64,000 nt of DNA from Labia minor (taxonomy: Eukaryota; Arthropoda; Insecta; Dermaptera; Spongiphoridae), in the NCBI GenBank assembly GCA_963082975.1, contig OY720345.1:56030528-56094527 (forward strand), in the 5' to 3' direction. Below, piece by piece: positions 1-14,272 of this stretch. Each line of letters begins with the position of its first letter. The first letter of the stretch is position 1. A model generated the notes under the pieces. The model did no database searches. It saw nothing but the letters and a program-made list of their open reading frames with translations, and was not told the origin of the DNA. Made by a program: the position numbers and the translations under genes.

Positions 1-396
1 TTATTATATTATTATTATTATTAATATTATATTATTATTATTATTATTAATATTATTATATTTAATAATTACTAAAGATATTTATATATGTTCTTATAAG
101 TAATTTTGCAATGATTTAACAGTACTAAGTCCTCCGGGGAAAATTTCTAATATTAAGAAAATTACTAATTTATGTAAATGCAATCAAAGCAAAACAGCTA
201 CATAGCTAAATCAGAATTATCTGCGGTAAGAGTTACAAATAGAAATTAAATTTGATAAGACAGGGTCAATCTCTTGGGAATACTAAGGATTTTCAATGAT
301 AAACGACATTCTAATCCTAAAACATGAACACAATAATAAATTAAATTTATTAATTATTATTATAAATTTTAATATTTAAAACAAACTGCCTATATA
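1..396. repeat. ATT microsatellite, then AT-rich spacer
   Basis: The first 60 bases are an imperfect ATT/ATATT array. The rest is AT-rich sequence in which I see no coding potential or recognised repeat until the HINE-A fragment. Confidence 0.6.
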
Positions 397-732
397 ATTG
401 ACTCGTCTCCACTCTACTATCTCGCAAATTTAAATTGGAGTAATTAACATATATTATATTTAAATTAAATTTAACTAATTATAAATCAAGGATATTTGAA
501 TTAGATTAATTAATTAATTTAAAAAATTTCAATTTACATTATAATATTTTTATTCACTTAAATTAATTAATTAACATAGGTATATTAAATTTAAATTTCA
601 AACCTTTACCTTCATTTTTAAGTAAAAGTTTAAAAAATTAATTCTGGTACTTTCAACGATTCAATCAAGCTTAAATTCTATATATAACAGGTTTATACAA
701 TTTTTAATCTTGTGAAAAACTATCAAACATAC
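397..732 (-). mobile_element. HINE-A copy 1 (3' half)
   Basis: On the minus strand this is the 3' half of the HINE-A family. It runs from the block reading CAAACATA..., through the TTCAGCGATTC-like block and AT-rich middle, to the terminal GCGAGATAGT subterminal repeat and a degenerate hairpin. Like copy 4 (10517) it carries an extra segment of about 100 bp in the AT-rich middle, so these two form a subfamily. The 5' half and its TG microsatellite are missing. Confidence 0.7.
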
Positions 733-819
733 ACGGTGTGGACAATAACCAAGGTGATTGAGACCATAAAAACAAAACGGGTTACAAATTTATAAATTTT
801 ATTTCAGATCATTTAAAAT

Positions 820-1150
820 ACATCCCTTCCTCATTGATACAACTTGAAAATTTTTTGACAAATGAATTGAAGCATAAATAGAAGTCATTCTTTTGGAGCC
901 CCTTTAGGGCCGCGGCTACGTAATTCTGGATTTCGCTCTCCCTTCATGCCTATTTTTAGTTTAATGAATAGCCAAAAGTCAGCTGGGGCTAGATCAGGGG
1001 AATAGGGAGGATGAGCGATAAGAACAACGCCTTTTTTCGACAAAAACTCGGTCAAAATTAGGCACTTGTGCGCATGAGCGTTGTCGTGCATTAGCCTCCA
1101 CGATACTCAGGGCGAATTCGAGCGATTCTCTTCAGCAAACGATCCACAAG
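820..1150 (-). pseudogene. mariner-family transposase fragment
   Basis: Minus-strand translation gives the end of a Tc1/mariner-superfamily DDE transposase. An HDNAHAHK motif matches the second catalytic aspartate (family form HDNARPH). About 30 residues later comes HPPYSPDLAPADFWLF, which holds the third aspartate. Upstream, fragments such as LLKRIARI lie in another frame, so the gene is frameshifted. No terminal inverted repeats were found. The family is confident; the subfamily is not determined. Confidence 0.8.
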
Positions 1151-1799
1151 ACCTTCAATATATATATATTTCTATATTTCTATAAATATCATTTATTCAA
1201 TTAACAAATTAACCAAAAAAAAAAATAAAAATTATTGATTATTGCCATAAATGTTATTCTAAACAATAGGGTGCTCTTTTTTCTTTTTTTTAAAAAAAAA
1301 CATAACCTCATCCAATTACGATAAATTAATTTATTATTATTTTTTAATTATTTTTAAATTTTTTAAATCAGAAACAGCCGCGGTTGGTCTTACTAATACT
1401 TTAAAGCCAATTCTTTCTAAATATATTTATTATGAGAAGGGTTTATTGACTTAAGATAAAATTTTATAAATAGAATTAATTAAATCTGTTTATGAAATGG
1501 GGCTGATTTTTCTCGCCATGTCAGTAAGGAGATTCTAAAGGATTTAAGGCGATTTAATGCAACTTGACATTATTCAAGTGAATTAATATGAAAACCCCAT
1601 TTTCAAACTAAGCTAAAAAGCTTAATTTAAAAAAAAACGATGTTTAATTTATTTTAGTTATCCGACCCTCTTTTAAATGCTTTTATATTGACCTCACTAC
1701 TTTCCCTTCCATTTTATTATGGAATATCCTTAATTATAATAAAGTTAAATCTCAGATTCGGCCTTTTCATTTATAATACGAAAGTACCTGGTTATAATA
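1151..1799. other. AT-rich spacer
   Basis: No gene or recognisable repeat seen; poly-A and poly-T runs only. Confidence 0.5.
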
Positions 1800-2031
1800 A
1801 TTATATAATTTCAGCATGAGTGAATCGCTGAAAGTACCGAAATTAATTTTTTAACTGCTGATCACGCGCCAGCACGTTACGTGGTGCCATCAACAAAGAG
1901 GCAAACACGCGCTGGTTTAATAAATATTATTTATTAAGTTTAATTTATAATTAATTAAATTTAATTTAAATATAATATATGTTAATTAATCCAATTCAAA
2001 TTTGCGAGATAGTCGAGTGGAGACACTCCAG
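1800..2031 (-). mobile_element. HINE-A copy 2 (3' end)
   Basis: Carries the family block around TGAATCGCTGAAAGTACC, the block with GGTGCCATCAACAAAGAG, the AT-rich tract, the subterminal repeat GCGAGATAGT and the terminal hairpin GAGTGGAGACACTC ending CCAG, followed by a T-run. Truncated at its 5' side. Confidence 0.8.
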
Positions 2032-2189
2032 ATTTTTTATTTATTTATTATTTATAATTGTTGAATGGGGTTTCTAAAAATGTCCCATCAAAAAAATTTG
2101 TTTTCTAAAATGAAACAAATTAATTAAAATAACTGGATTTTAATTTCAAGGTGAAAAATATATTCAAATTTACTTGATAAAATATTTGA

Positions 2190-2545
2190 TACTATATCTT
2201 ATATATAAAATTCTCGTGTCACAAAACTTTGAAAAAGTACTCCTCCGAAACGGCTGGACCGATTCTTATGAAATTTTTTATGTATATTCAGTAGGTCTCA
2301 GGGCATGTCAGACTTCCTTCATAAAACCGCTAATTGGTAAGGTGTGTCCAGGGCGTGCTAATTAATTAAAAATAGTTTAGTTACAATGCTAGATCATAGA
2401 GGCGCTGGTGGCGATAATTTGACTTCTTATATATATCATAATAGGAAACATGACAACAATACTGGTCCGTGGGTAAACCAGCTAGCGCGTCATCTTATGA
2501 CTTTGCCCCCTCAGTTCGAAACTTTCAAAGGCACATTTTTTTTTA
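2190..2545 (+). mobile_element. HINE-G, a third Helentron-like family (fragment)
   Basis: Starts near AAAATTCTCGTGTCACAA and contains CTCCGAAACGGCTGGACC followed by GATTCTTATGAAATTTT. This matches the core found in HINE-A and HINE-B (an ACGG box, then GAT..TGATGAAATTTGGTA). No terminal hairpin or second copy was recognised. Short open frames here (2174-2365, 2386-2577) look incidental. The assignment rests on the core motif only. Confidence 0.45.
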
Positions 2546-2734
2546 AGTATTATATATTTTTTTTACAAATTTATTAATTTTTATTATTTTAATATTTTAT
2601 TAAATTATTTTATTTTATTAAATTAATAATTATGTCAATTAATTTTTTCTGCATAAATAAACATATATAAAAAACTATATAAAATTTGAATTTTCATTCA
2701 TTCATTCATTTAAAATGATATTAAAATATTCCTT

Positions 2735-3253
2735 GCATTGCATGACCTCTATGCATCTTCAGAAATAGTTAGGGTTATAAAAGCGAAAAAGCTGCGATAG
2801 GCAGCGGACGTGGCTAGAATGGGAGAGGAAAAAGATATTGGATTGGAAAACGGTGCGGAGACCGATTGGAAAACGTTCGCTTGGAAGACCAAGGACGCGT
2901 AGGAAGGGACGTAAGAGAGATGGGACAAGGGCTCAAGATAGGGACATTTGGAGAAATGTGGTTGCTGCGGCCAAGAACTTTCGAGTTCCTTAGAGTCACA
3001 GAGATAGTTAGATATAACATATACAATAATAATATATAAAATTAATTTACTGATTAAATTAAAATATATTTTAAATAAGAACACAAAAAGAAATGAATGT
3101 TTTATGTAATATACTGATTGAAACAAAATGGATGAAAACCTTTTACTACTCTTAACCAAATACTTTGGGGGGTACAGGGGGCGGAGCCCCCATCTAGGTG
3201 TGGAGAGCGCCGAAGGCGCTCGGAGCAGCTAGTTATATATATATATATATATA
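2735..3253 (+). mobile_element. Non-LTR retrotransposon family R, 5'-truncated copy 1
   Basis: The plus strand encodes, in broken frames, the C-terminus of a non-LTR reverse transcriptase: a VARMG..-type motif, then GRPIGKRSLGRPRTR-like residues and VVAAAKNFRVP. The 3' UTR follows and ends in a GC-rich block with the perfect palindrome GAGCGCCGAAGGCGCTC near 3207 and a (TA)n tail. The 5' end is lost. Antisense open frames across it (2749-3159, 2814-3026) are incidental. The clade is uncertain (RTE- or CR1-like). Confidence 0.8.
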
Positions 3254-3409
3254 TGTATGTTGTTATAATTATATGGTTCAGTTTTATATTTTCAAATTAA
3301 CAATAGCTTATAAACTGTTTCGACCAAGGATTACTATTGATAACAATATAAATTCTGAAATTATATTGACACCTGTACTTATCTATATTTTAATTAAGAA
3401 AGGAGGTTA

Positions 3410-3480
3410 TAATTAAAAAATCCTTAGAGCGGTTTAAAATCTCAAAAATATACCAATATATATATATAAGATAAGATGTA
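3410..3480 (-). repeat. Family E fragment
   Basis: Contains CTTAGAGCGGTTTAAAATCT and a TATATA...AGATAAGAT tail, matching the ends of the longer E copies at 62325 and 62870. Confidence 0.45.
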
Positions 3481-4083
3481 TAAATCCAATTTAAATAGTT
3501 TGATTACATATCTCCAATTTAAGTAGCTCAATTTAATAACAACTTTCTCCATTTCCGGTTCCAAGTTCAATTCGCCTTTAAATATTTAAATATTACAATT
3601 AATAACAATTTCTAAGAAGTCTGATTGGCCTCTTTCAAATAATTTAAAAAAATAGCTTTAATTTAAAATTTAAATATTTATTTTTTATATTTCACCTGAA
3701 TAAGTTGTTATTTAATCTTGAAATAATATTGAATAGTAATCAGTTAGAAAAAAAGTAAGTTCATATTATCTTCGTTATCAATATTTAATAACAAAATCAT
3801 TTATTTTGTTAATGTTTAATTATTTTTATAATTTGAATAAGACTTATGTACATAGAAACTTCCTTGTACAGTAATGCCAAATATATAAAAATATTAAATT
3901 TAATATTTTTTTGTTAATTGAATATTAGTTACCATTCGAAAATGAATATTTTACATGTATTCGAATATCATTTTTTAAGTTTTCCATCTCTTAAATCAGT
4001 CATCTTCATGATTTTATTCACTGAATAATAATAACACATCAACAAAACAATGTATACAATTTATTTAAAATATTGGTATAATA
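3481..4083. other. AT-rich spacer
   Basis: No gene or recognised repeat seen. It ends at the hAT target site. Confidence 0.5.
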
Positions 4084-4091
4084 TTGTATAA
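4084..4091. repeat. Left 8-bp target-site duplication of ZBED-hAT
   Basis: TTGTATAA, repeated exactly at 6698-6705. An 8-bp duplication is the hallmark of hAT insertion. Confidence 0.95.
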
Positions 4092-6697
<2,606 letters not shown>

Positions 6698-6705
6698 TTG
6701 TATAA
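6698..6705. repeat. Right 8-bp target-site duplication of ZBED-hAT
   Basis: TTGTATAA, identical to 4084-4091. Confidence 0.95.
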
Positions 6706-7539
6706 TATAAAATATAAATAAGACAAAATTCGATATTTAATTATACATAAAATATAATTGATTAACGTTATATTTTTTTAAAATATTAATTGCTACCATT
6801 TACAACAAAATATCTAAAAAAGGTTTATTCAAAAGTTCCATCAATTCTTCTCTGATTAAGTTACTCTAATGTCATTATTATCATCCAATTAAAATATTTT
6901 ATAGTTTGAATGAGTAATAATAGTGTAGTTCTACGCTTGGGTTAATAATAATAATGACTCCATTAAATAATAAAGCGAATAAATTTAAGCACATAAGAAA
7001 AGGGATGTCGTCAGAAAATAGATTTTCACTTGCGATTAATAATTCTAATTTATGTTAAAGTGATGTTCCATAATTTCTATTATCTGGGGTCCAACTAAAA
7101 TTTATGATTCAACAAAGGAGGTTGGAATGACTTGAAAACGAATGATTAATCTCAGAATATTTAGGTAAAAGGTCGTTGGGTGGATTATAATTAACCACAA
7201 TAAGTCTTACTCATATTATTAAATATTAAATTTTTTGATCGTTTCATTATAAAATAAATATTTAGAGAGAATTACCATTTAAGACCCCTTTATTATTAAA
7301 TTTGAAATTTTGTTATTCAAAAATTAATAATTAGAAAGTTTTAAAACAAAAATTACCTGATATATAATGAGTGCTATTTTGAGTAAATAATTAATATTAA
7401 TTAATTCATCAAAGAATAATTTTAATAAATCCAATAATAATTAAGAAAATTATATATATTTTAATTATATCTAATTGATATTAATAAAATTAATTATATA
7501 ATTATAAAATATGATTATAAAATATGAAGTAAAATTAGA
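6706..7539. other. AT-rich spacer
   Basis: No coding or repeat signal recognised. Confidence 0.5.
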
Positions 7540-8282
7540 TACATGGGCATTATTCAAAATTCGTAGTTTTCTATCAACTTTGAGAAATGTAGCTCAACAG
7601 GAAGAGTGTCATTACCCACAACGTTTTATTTTTGTTTCTGCTAAAGTGACCGTAAAAATAAAGATATCCGACAAAAAACCACTTCGTGGTAGAGGTTCCC
7701 CGCCAAGTTGTGTGCCCTAAAAAGTTAGGAAATCAAAAAAGTTAGGGCCCCGCAAAGTTGTCTTTCAAAAAAATTAGTGAAATCAAAGCTTGGCAGCCGC
7801 CAAGTTCCTCACCTTACAATATTAATTGTTTTCAAAACGTTCATTTCCTGAATAGTGTATTTAATTGCATTTTCAATAAAACTTTTTCAAATAGTGGTAG
7901 TACCTCCCACATTACCACAGAGTATTTGCAAAAGTTTTATTGGAAATGCAATTAAATACACTATTCAGGAAATGAACGTTTTAAAAACAATTAATTTTGT
8001 AAGGTGAGTAACTTGGCGGCTGCCAGCGCTCCTAGATATGTTTTATAGTTTTTCACATGATTAAAAATTGTATAAAACTATATATAGAATTTTAGCTTGA
8101 TTGAATCGCTGAAAGTACCTGAATAAATTTTTTAACACGAGTGCAAATCACTCGCTGGTTTAATAAATATTATTTATTAATTTTAATATATATAATTTAT
8201 AATTAATTAAATTTAATTTAAATATAATATAATTATTTAATCCAATTCAAATTTGCGAGACAGTCGAGAGGAGACTCTCCAG
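7540..8282 (-). mobile_element. HINE-A copy 3, split by a hairpin element
   Basis: The left part (7540-7667) carries the family blocks ACATGGGCATTATTCAAAAT, the TAGTTTTCTATCAAC block and the GACCGTAAAAATAAAGATAT block. The family continues at 8034 with the GTTTTTCACATGATT block and runs to the subterminal repeat and hairpin ending at 8282. The 366 bp in between are foreign (next entry). The 5' end is missing. Confidence 0.8.
7668..8033. mobile_element. Hairpin MITE inserted in HINE-A copy 3
   Basis: Flanked by AGATAT on both sides (7662-7667 and 8034-8039), consistent with a 6-bp duplication. It contains two near-perfect inverted arms of about 95 bp (7792-7886 and 7931-8024) around a 44-bp centre. 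The outer arm ends read GGCAGCCGCCAAGTT and AACTTGGCGGCTGCC. Left of the arms (7690-7790) lies a diverged tandem pair with GCCAAGTTGT and GCAAAGTTGT. No coding capacity. The exact ends are uncertain because they are not mirror images beyond the arms. Confidence 0.75.
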
Positions 8283-8814
8283 ATTTTTTTTTGTATTGTT
8301 TTACAGTTTATATATATATACAATATGTATTGAATTAATATCATATTCCAATTAAATTTTAATAAAAATAACAATTACAACGGTATATTTCATCAAATAT
8401 TTAATCCATATCGTTATAATAGTTAGGTAACACTCGATTGATCAATTTAATTGGACAAGTTTCTTTCATATTTCAAATGAAATTATTTTTATTTATAAAA
8501 AAAGACATTAAATAAAAAAATTAAACACTATAAGAGAAAACAGTGAGGTCATCAGAAATCAGCAGGTTACCAATTGAATAGGGTATGTATGATTCTGAAA
8601 ACTGATTTGTTTATGAAAAAAATTTTTTTTTTTTTCCAAATTTCAAGACATTTTCACTCAACCATTGCCACACCTGCGAGAAAATTCCGGATATAAATAT
8701 AAACAATCCTCTTTTCTAGATCAGTTATAGTTTTTGCAGTCTGACATCGTAATTCGTAGAAAATATGAAAAATTTTTAGAAAAAAAATAACAAGTTTGGG
8801 ATTGAGTTTGATTT
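8283..8814. other. AT-rich spacer
   Basis: Nothing recognised beyond poly-A/T tracts. Confidence 0.45.
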
Positions 8815-9170
8815 TATATATTTTATCTTATTATACTAGCAAAAATTGTATATATATCTATAGATATTTGTATAAATCTTTGTTTTTTTGAGATATTAAA
8901 CCGTTCTAAGGATTTTATTGAAATTCACACAATAGATAATTTTTATAAAGAAAAATCAATCTGTATTGGTTTCAGCCTCCTGAAAAATCATATATACTGT
9001 TTTTTTTCACCACAATATTGAAATTTGCCTTCTGTCATATACTTTTTTAATTGATATTGTTATTTTTTATATTTAAAATATTTTATTTAATTTCGAAATA
9101 AAATTAAAAATATTTGTTTTAATAATAATTACAATAAAATTACGAAATATATATTTATCATTCGCCTACT
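8815..9170 (+). repeat. Family E repeat copy
   Basis: Begins TCTTATTATACTAGCAAAAA, then TATATA steps, an AAACCGTTCTAAGG block, AAATTCACAC..GATA and a TAAAGAAAAATCAA block. The order matches 49845-50190 and, inverted, 62325-62545 and 62870-63190. Parts resemble the second half of HINE-B, so E is probably related to it. Non-coding. Confidence 0.6.
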
Positions 9171-10480
9171 CAAAAAAAAAATATTCATGAAGTTAGTAAT
9201 ATATAAAGGAATTTCAAATAAACAGTTACCTGAAAAGCGAACAATGTAATTGAAATAGGATCGCTTGTTGGCATCAAGACACTGTGCCATGTTTTCGGCC
9301 TTTTCAAGTGCTAATAAATTAAATGACTTTTATTTCTTAAGGTTATGGAGAATAGACGAGGTGGTGAATTAGTAGAACATCTCATTGAATGAAGACACGT
9401 AAAGAACACACCCACATGAAGGAGAAAATCTGCCCCAAAAAGTATAAATCTCTAAAAAGTAGCTAACTGGTCGACCCCTTTTAAAAATTGCAATACTAAA
9501 CATTATAAAATTTGATAATTGACCACATTAAAATAAATTAACTCTATTTTTAGTTAATTTATAAGGTATAATTTCCCTTGATACCCCTATTATGATTATA
9601 TTAATTTATTTCATCAATAAATATTAATTTTATCATAATTCAATATTTTATTTTAATCTGATTCAAATTTTCCTCTTCCCTGATCTACTTTCGCAGTGGA
9701 TTCATCATACTAATTTCTATTAATAATAAACACATGTGCTACCAATTAAATAAAAGATCAATTTTATTAATTTCTAACCCAATTTTTAATAGCCCAACCC
9801 ATACTAATAAGCCTCCAATATGCGACAATATATATATATATTTATATGAATATGTAATTTTAATAAATATACATTACTCAAAAAATTTGAAATTTAACTT
9901 ATTAATAAATATATATTGATTTAATTAAAATTAGAAAAAAATAATTCAAATATTTAAATTAACGTTTTAATTAACTTTTTTTTTAAAATACAAAATTTAA
10001 TTAACTAATGTAATAGTTAAAAATTTCGTTCAGTTTACTATTCACTTTATTTAAACATTAACTGATTTACTAAATACTGTCAAAATTTCCCCTCCTTGTA
10101 TATATCATTTAATGAAATTGAATTTGAGTACTTCCATCATCCATTTTCCTAACAGCTTAATTCATTGATGATGGATTTAATGAAATAGACATCAAGATAT
10201 CAAATGAATGTTAAGTCAAATATATATAAGATAATTTCTAATCTTACTATCAAAAGGATAAGTTAGATTAATTTACATTTTTAATATACTGTATATCGCG
10301 AATATAAAATGCAATAAACAAAAATAGGTGTAATACTCGTATATATTTATAGAAAATTAATAAAAATGGTAAAGTAGCAAGAAGGGTGTTTTTTACCTAT
10401 TTGTTTATATTGGATAAATAATTTGTAATTTAGAGTAAATGAAAAAAAGAAAATGTATACGAACCGATTCTATACTAAAC
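9171..10480. other. Spacer, no gene recognised
   Basis: A slightly less AT-rich patch at 9230-9480 and ordinary AT-rich sequence elsewhere. A 61-codon open frame at 9734 has no recognisable feature. Confidence 0.4.
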
Positions 10481-10513
10481 AATACCTCCCTTACTATCGT
10501 CGGTCGGTAAAAA
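10481..10513 (-). mobile_element. HINE-B 5'-end fragment
   Basis: Only the 5' terminus of HINE-B remains: AATACCTCCCTTACTATCGT, then CGGTCGGTAAAAAT. It lies 3 bases from the 3' hairpin end of HINE-A copy 4. Confidence 0.7.
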
Positions 10514-10516
10514 TAT

Positions 10517-11209
10517 CTTGAGTGTCTCCACTCGACTATCTCGCAAATTTGAATAGGATTAATTAACATATATTATATTTAAAATTAAGTTTAATTAAAA
10601 CTAAATTATAAATTAAATATGGATCAATGAATGAATTAATTAAAAAAATTAAATTAACTTAATTAATTAACATATATTAAATTTAAATTTAAAATCTTTA
10701 CCTTCATTTTAAAGTCAAAATTTAAAAAAATTAAAAAATTAATTCTTTGTTGATGACACCACGTCACGTGCTTGCGCGTGATTGTCAGTCAACGTGTTAA
10801 AATTAATTCCGATACTTTCAGTAATCAAGCTGAAATTTTATATATAGTAGTTTTATACAATTTTTAATCATGTGAAAAACTATCAAACATTTATCTTTAT
10901 TTTTACGGTCAGTTTAGAGGAAAAAAAATGAAAACGTGGTAGGTAATGACCCTTTTCCGGATGAGCTACATTTCCCAAAAGTTGATAGAAAAGTACGAAT
11001 TTTGAATAATGCCCGTGTACCAAATTTCATTATTCTAGCTCAAACCTTTTTCGCGTAATCTTGTCTACATACACTTACACACACATACACACAGACATTT
11101 TTCTCAACCTTGGTGAAAATGACTCAGGGACCTTCAAAACGTATAAAAACATCAAAATCTCGACATCGAAAATTTTCGTGATCGCAATACTATCTCTGCC
11201 GAGATAGTA
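10517..11209 (-). mobile_element. HINE-A copy 4 (near full length, 693 bp)
   Basis: Read on the minus strand: 5' end ACTATCTCGGCAGAGATAGT (subterminal repeat within a short palindrome), a GATCACGAAAATTTTCGA block, a short GT-rich microsatellite, the conserved central blocks, the AT-rich part with the extra segment shared with copy 1, then the inverted repeat GCGAGATAGT and terminal hairpin. Non-coding. Confidence 0.85.
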
Positions 11210-12071
11210 ATAAAGTAAATTAGTAAAATAAAAAAAAAGATGGTGGGTTTACTCATTACCCTTTTTTTTGCTTGAGATATGGCCTGTCCCGATGCAGCTT
11301 GAAATATATCCTTTTTTTACATTCCTTGCTTTATTGCGACTCCAGGAAACTTAAGCTTGTCGAAGAACACTTTTTCTCTGCATCCAATTCAAGATTTTTT
11401 TTTATTCTTTGAGATAAGACACCAATACTAGAAAAAAGTCAATATATATAGAATATATTTTTTTTAAATAATTATAATCTCTATTATCTATGGAATCATC
11501 ATTTTAGAAATTCATTTTTCTTTTTGTACATTTTTTTTCTTTTAATTTGTATAAAAAAAGAAAGGAATTTAGAATTATTATCAAAAAAGGAGTTATTAAC
11601 TATTGCTAATCTATTTAGTAGTTTCTTCCTCAAGTGCTGGGGACATGTTCACCAACTCCAAACTCACTGTTCTCAGTTGTTCTTGTTGGATGAATTGTAT
11701 TTGTTTTGTATTCGTTTGTGGTGCTTTATTGGTTAATTCACTCTATTAAGATTAGTCTTTCTAATAAAATTTAAAATTTATCTTTGAACATTTTACTGCA
11801 TAGCCAACTTTATTATGATCGCCTTTTAGGGGGCCCTCCCTTTTTATTAATCTCTGTGAGGGCTCGATAAACTATTTCTCTATTTCACCTTCCATTTGAA
11901 CGTTATTCATACAATTTTAATTTATAACTTTCTAAATATCTAAGTGGAGGTAATGTTCTTTTGAATGATGATGTTCTAAATTTCGAGGCTAGTAAAATTG
12001 GAGTAATTCCTACTCTTTGGAATTTATTGATCCTCTGCAATAAAAACAAATATATGGACAATATATCAAAA
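11210..12071. other. Spacer, no gene recognised
   Basis: AT-rich. A 70-codon open frame at 11524-11736 shows no domain or composition suggesting a real gene. Confidence 0.45.
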
Positions 12072-12387
12072 TTAGCTGGAGTGTCTCCATTCGACTACCA
12101 CGCAATTTAAATTGGATTAAATAACATATATTATATTTAAATTAAATTTAATTAATTATAAATTATAAATTCAAATTAATAAATAATATTTATTAAACCA
12201 GCGCGTGTTTGGCTCTTTGTTGATGGCATCACGTGACGTGCTAGCGCGTGATTTGCAGTCGTGTTAAAAAATTTATACAGGTACTTTCAGCGATTCAATT
12301 AAGCTGAAACTCTATATATATAGCAGTTTTATACAATTTTTAATTATGTGAAAAACTCTCAAACATATGTCTTTATTTTTACGGTCA
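12072..12387 (-). mobile_element. HINE-A copy 5 (3' half)
   Basis: The 3' half on the minus strand, ending CACTCCAGCTAA followed by TTTTGATA. It is cut at the TTTATTTTTACGGTCA block, where family F starts. Confidence 0.8.
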
Positions 12388-12862
12388 ATTGTTTTGTTTC
12401 CATTTTATCGGGGACATATACAATGTATAAAAAAAATATATTTTCTCTATACCATCTGAGGGGAAGAAACCCCTCCTTATTGGCAATACAACTGATTTAT
12501 AAGAATTCATCATTAATTTTAATGCTATGAAATATTTTTAAATACATTCAAAATGAAAATCTATCCTGAAATCAATATTTATGTTTCAAAATCCGTCGAA
12601 AAAAAATTAATCGGAGCAATGCAAAAGGAGTTAGTTACTAAAAAAGTAATTAATCTCTAAATAATTACACTTAATTAATTATAATTCAATTATATTTCTT
12701 CTATACCTTCTAGGGATCCATTGAAATATCTATAAAAATTTTCAAAAGTCTAAATATCTCAATAAAAAGTCGATGAAAAATCGATTTTAATTTGTCTAAA
12801 GAGCGAACAGAAAGACAAAGAGACAGACGCCAAGTGAAGTTAGAAAAACGTTATAATAAAAA
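12388..12862 (+). repeat. Family F repeat, copy 1 (uninterrupted)
   Basis: Same sequence as 23895-24968 in opposite orientation. Landmarks are GTTTCCATTTTATCGGGGAC, CTGAGGGGAAGAAACCCCTC (a small palindrome), ATCCGTCGAAAAAAAATTAA, the TAGGGATCCATTGAAATAT block and AGAGACAGACGCCAAGTGA. No coding capacity. It supplies the empty-site reference for the HINE-A insertion at 24126. Confidence 0.75.
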
Positions 12863-13349
12863 ACAAACTCAATTGGCTCTTCGGTAGGCATTTAACTCTT
12901 ACTCATTCCTTAAAAACCGGTTAAACAATATAATTCTTAAATAAATTGATTTTTTTTCTATATTAAATTAGAATATAATAATAAAATTTTGTATTAATAT
13001 AATATAATAATACTTAATAAAATAAATTATTCTATAATAATGAAGGGACTTTGAAAGGTGTGGGGGATGGGTGTTGAGACTTCGAAGCAAAAATATTTAT
13101 GCTTATATAAAATCGATTCTCTATTTTTTTCAATATCCATTATCTTCCTTCCTTTTTATAAATCTCTGTATTATTTCTAGGCAGGACCTCTTTGGGTTCT
13201 TTTTTTGACCTATTGTTCATGATTTATTTTGTTTTGAAGATGAAATAAATTCCAACGAATTGGATTCACGATAAAATTATCATCTAAAAAAGTCATTATT
13301 AATTCGATTGAATTTTAACCTTTTTTATGTAAAACGAATGTTATATATA
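12863..13349. other. AT-rich spacer
   Basis: Nothing recognised. Confidence 0.45.
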
Positions 13350-14219
13350 CACGAGGTTTGTTCAAAAGAAAAGATGTATTTTGAATTATTTCAAAAAGTA
13401 TTTATATAATCATCAATTTCCATTTTGCCCCCTTCAAAGTAATTCCCCTCATATATAATGCAATTATGCCAGCGCTTCTTCCAATCGTCGAAACACTTCT
13501 GAAATGCGCTTTTCGGTATGGCGATCAGCTCGTTCTTCGATTCCGACTTTATCTCATCAATTGTGACAAAACGCTTTCCTTTCATTGGTCTCTTCAGTTT
13601 TGGGAATAGGAAATAGTCGCAGGGAGACAAATCTGGTGAATATGGTGGTTGTAGCATGATATGAGTATTGTTTTTTGTCAAAAAATCACGAACAAGCAAT
13701 GATATGTTAGCTGGTGAATTATTGTAATGCAGAATCCATGATTTGTTTTTCTACAATTTTAATCGTTTGAGCCGTATTGCTTCACGCAAACGTTGCATAA
13801 CTTCCTTGTAGTATTCCTTATTCATAGTTCGAACTGTTGACAAGAACTCATGATGCACCACGCCATAGAAATCGAAGCAAACAGTGAGCAAAACCATCGC
13901 ATTTGGTCGAACTTAGCGTGCTTTTTTAAAGCGCTTGTACCACTTGTTTTTATTTTTTTTTAAATAGTAGACTTACCGAATGTCAGAGTCAACATTTTAA
14001 GTGCATTGGAGCACTTTATTTTATTTTTAACGCAAAATTTAATACAGATTATTTAAAAAATCGAAGAACATACAAACTTATCAAACAAACTACTAATTCA
14101 AAATGGCTGATAATATCAACATATGAGAAACATATGTATACCAACATAACAAAAAAAATTTCCATAATCGAATGTTCACAGCCCACGAAAAGTCAAAATT
14201 CACCTTTTCTCAGACCTCG
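13350..14219 (-). mobile_element. Internally deleted mariner, copy 1
   Basis: Terminal repeats ACGAGGT..G and the inverse ACCTCGT lie next to TA dinucleotides. The left end carries TTCAAAAGAAAAGATG; the right end has AATTCACCTTTTCTCAGACC. At 870 bp it is shorter than an intact mariner (about 1.3 kb). The transposase's N-terminal part is deleted around 13930-14000, while both ends and the C-terminal third remain. The same family recurs at 43493-44766 and as an end fragment at 36261. Confidence 0.85.
13391..13699 (-). pseudogene. mariner transposase C-terminal segment
   Basis: 102 codons of a D,D34D mariner transposase (SETMAR-like). QPPYSPDLSPCDYFLFPK holds the third catalytic aspartate region, followed by KLKRPMKGKRF and a C-terminus with WHNCIIYEGNYFEG. 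Sequence upstream in the gene (to about 13930) continues in shifted frames, and the N-terminal helix-turn-helix part is absent. Not functional. Confidence 0.9.
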
Positions 14220-14272
14220 TATATCATTTGTTTATATTCGTATATATATAAACGGACATAAATATACGCATG

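Noticed and set aside
2749-3159. 136-codon minus-strand frame
   Set aside because: Antisense of the family R retrotransposon tail. The same shadow appears at 36718-36978.
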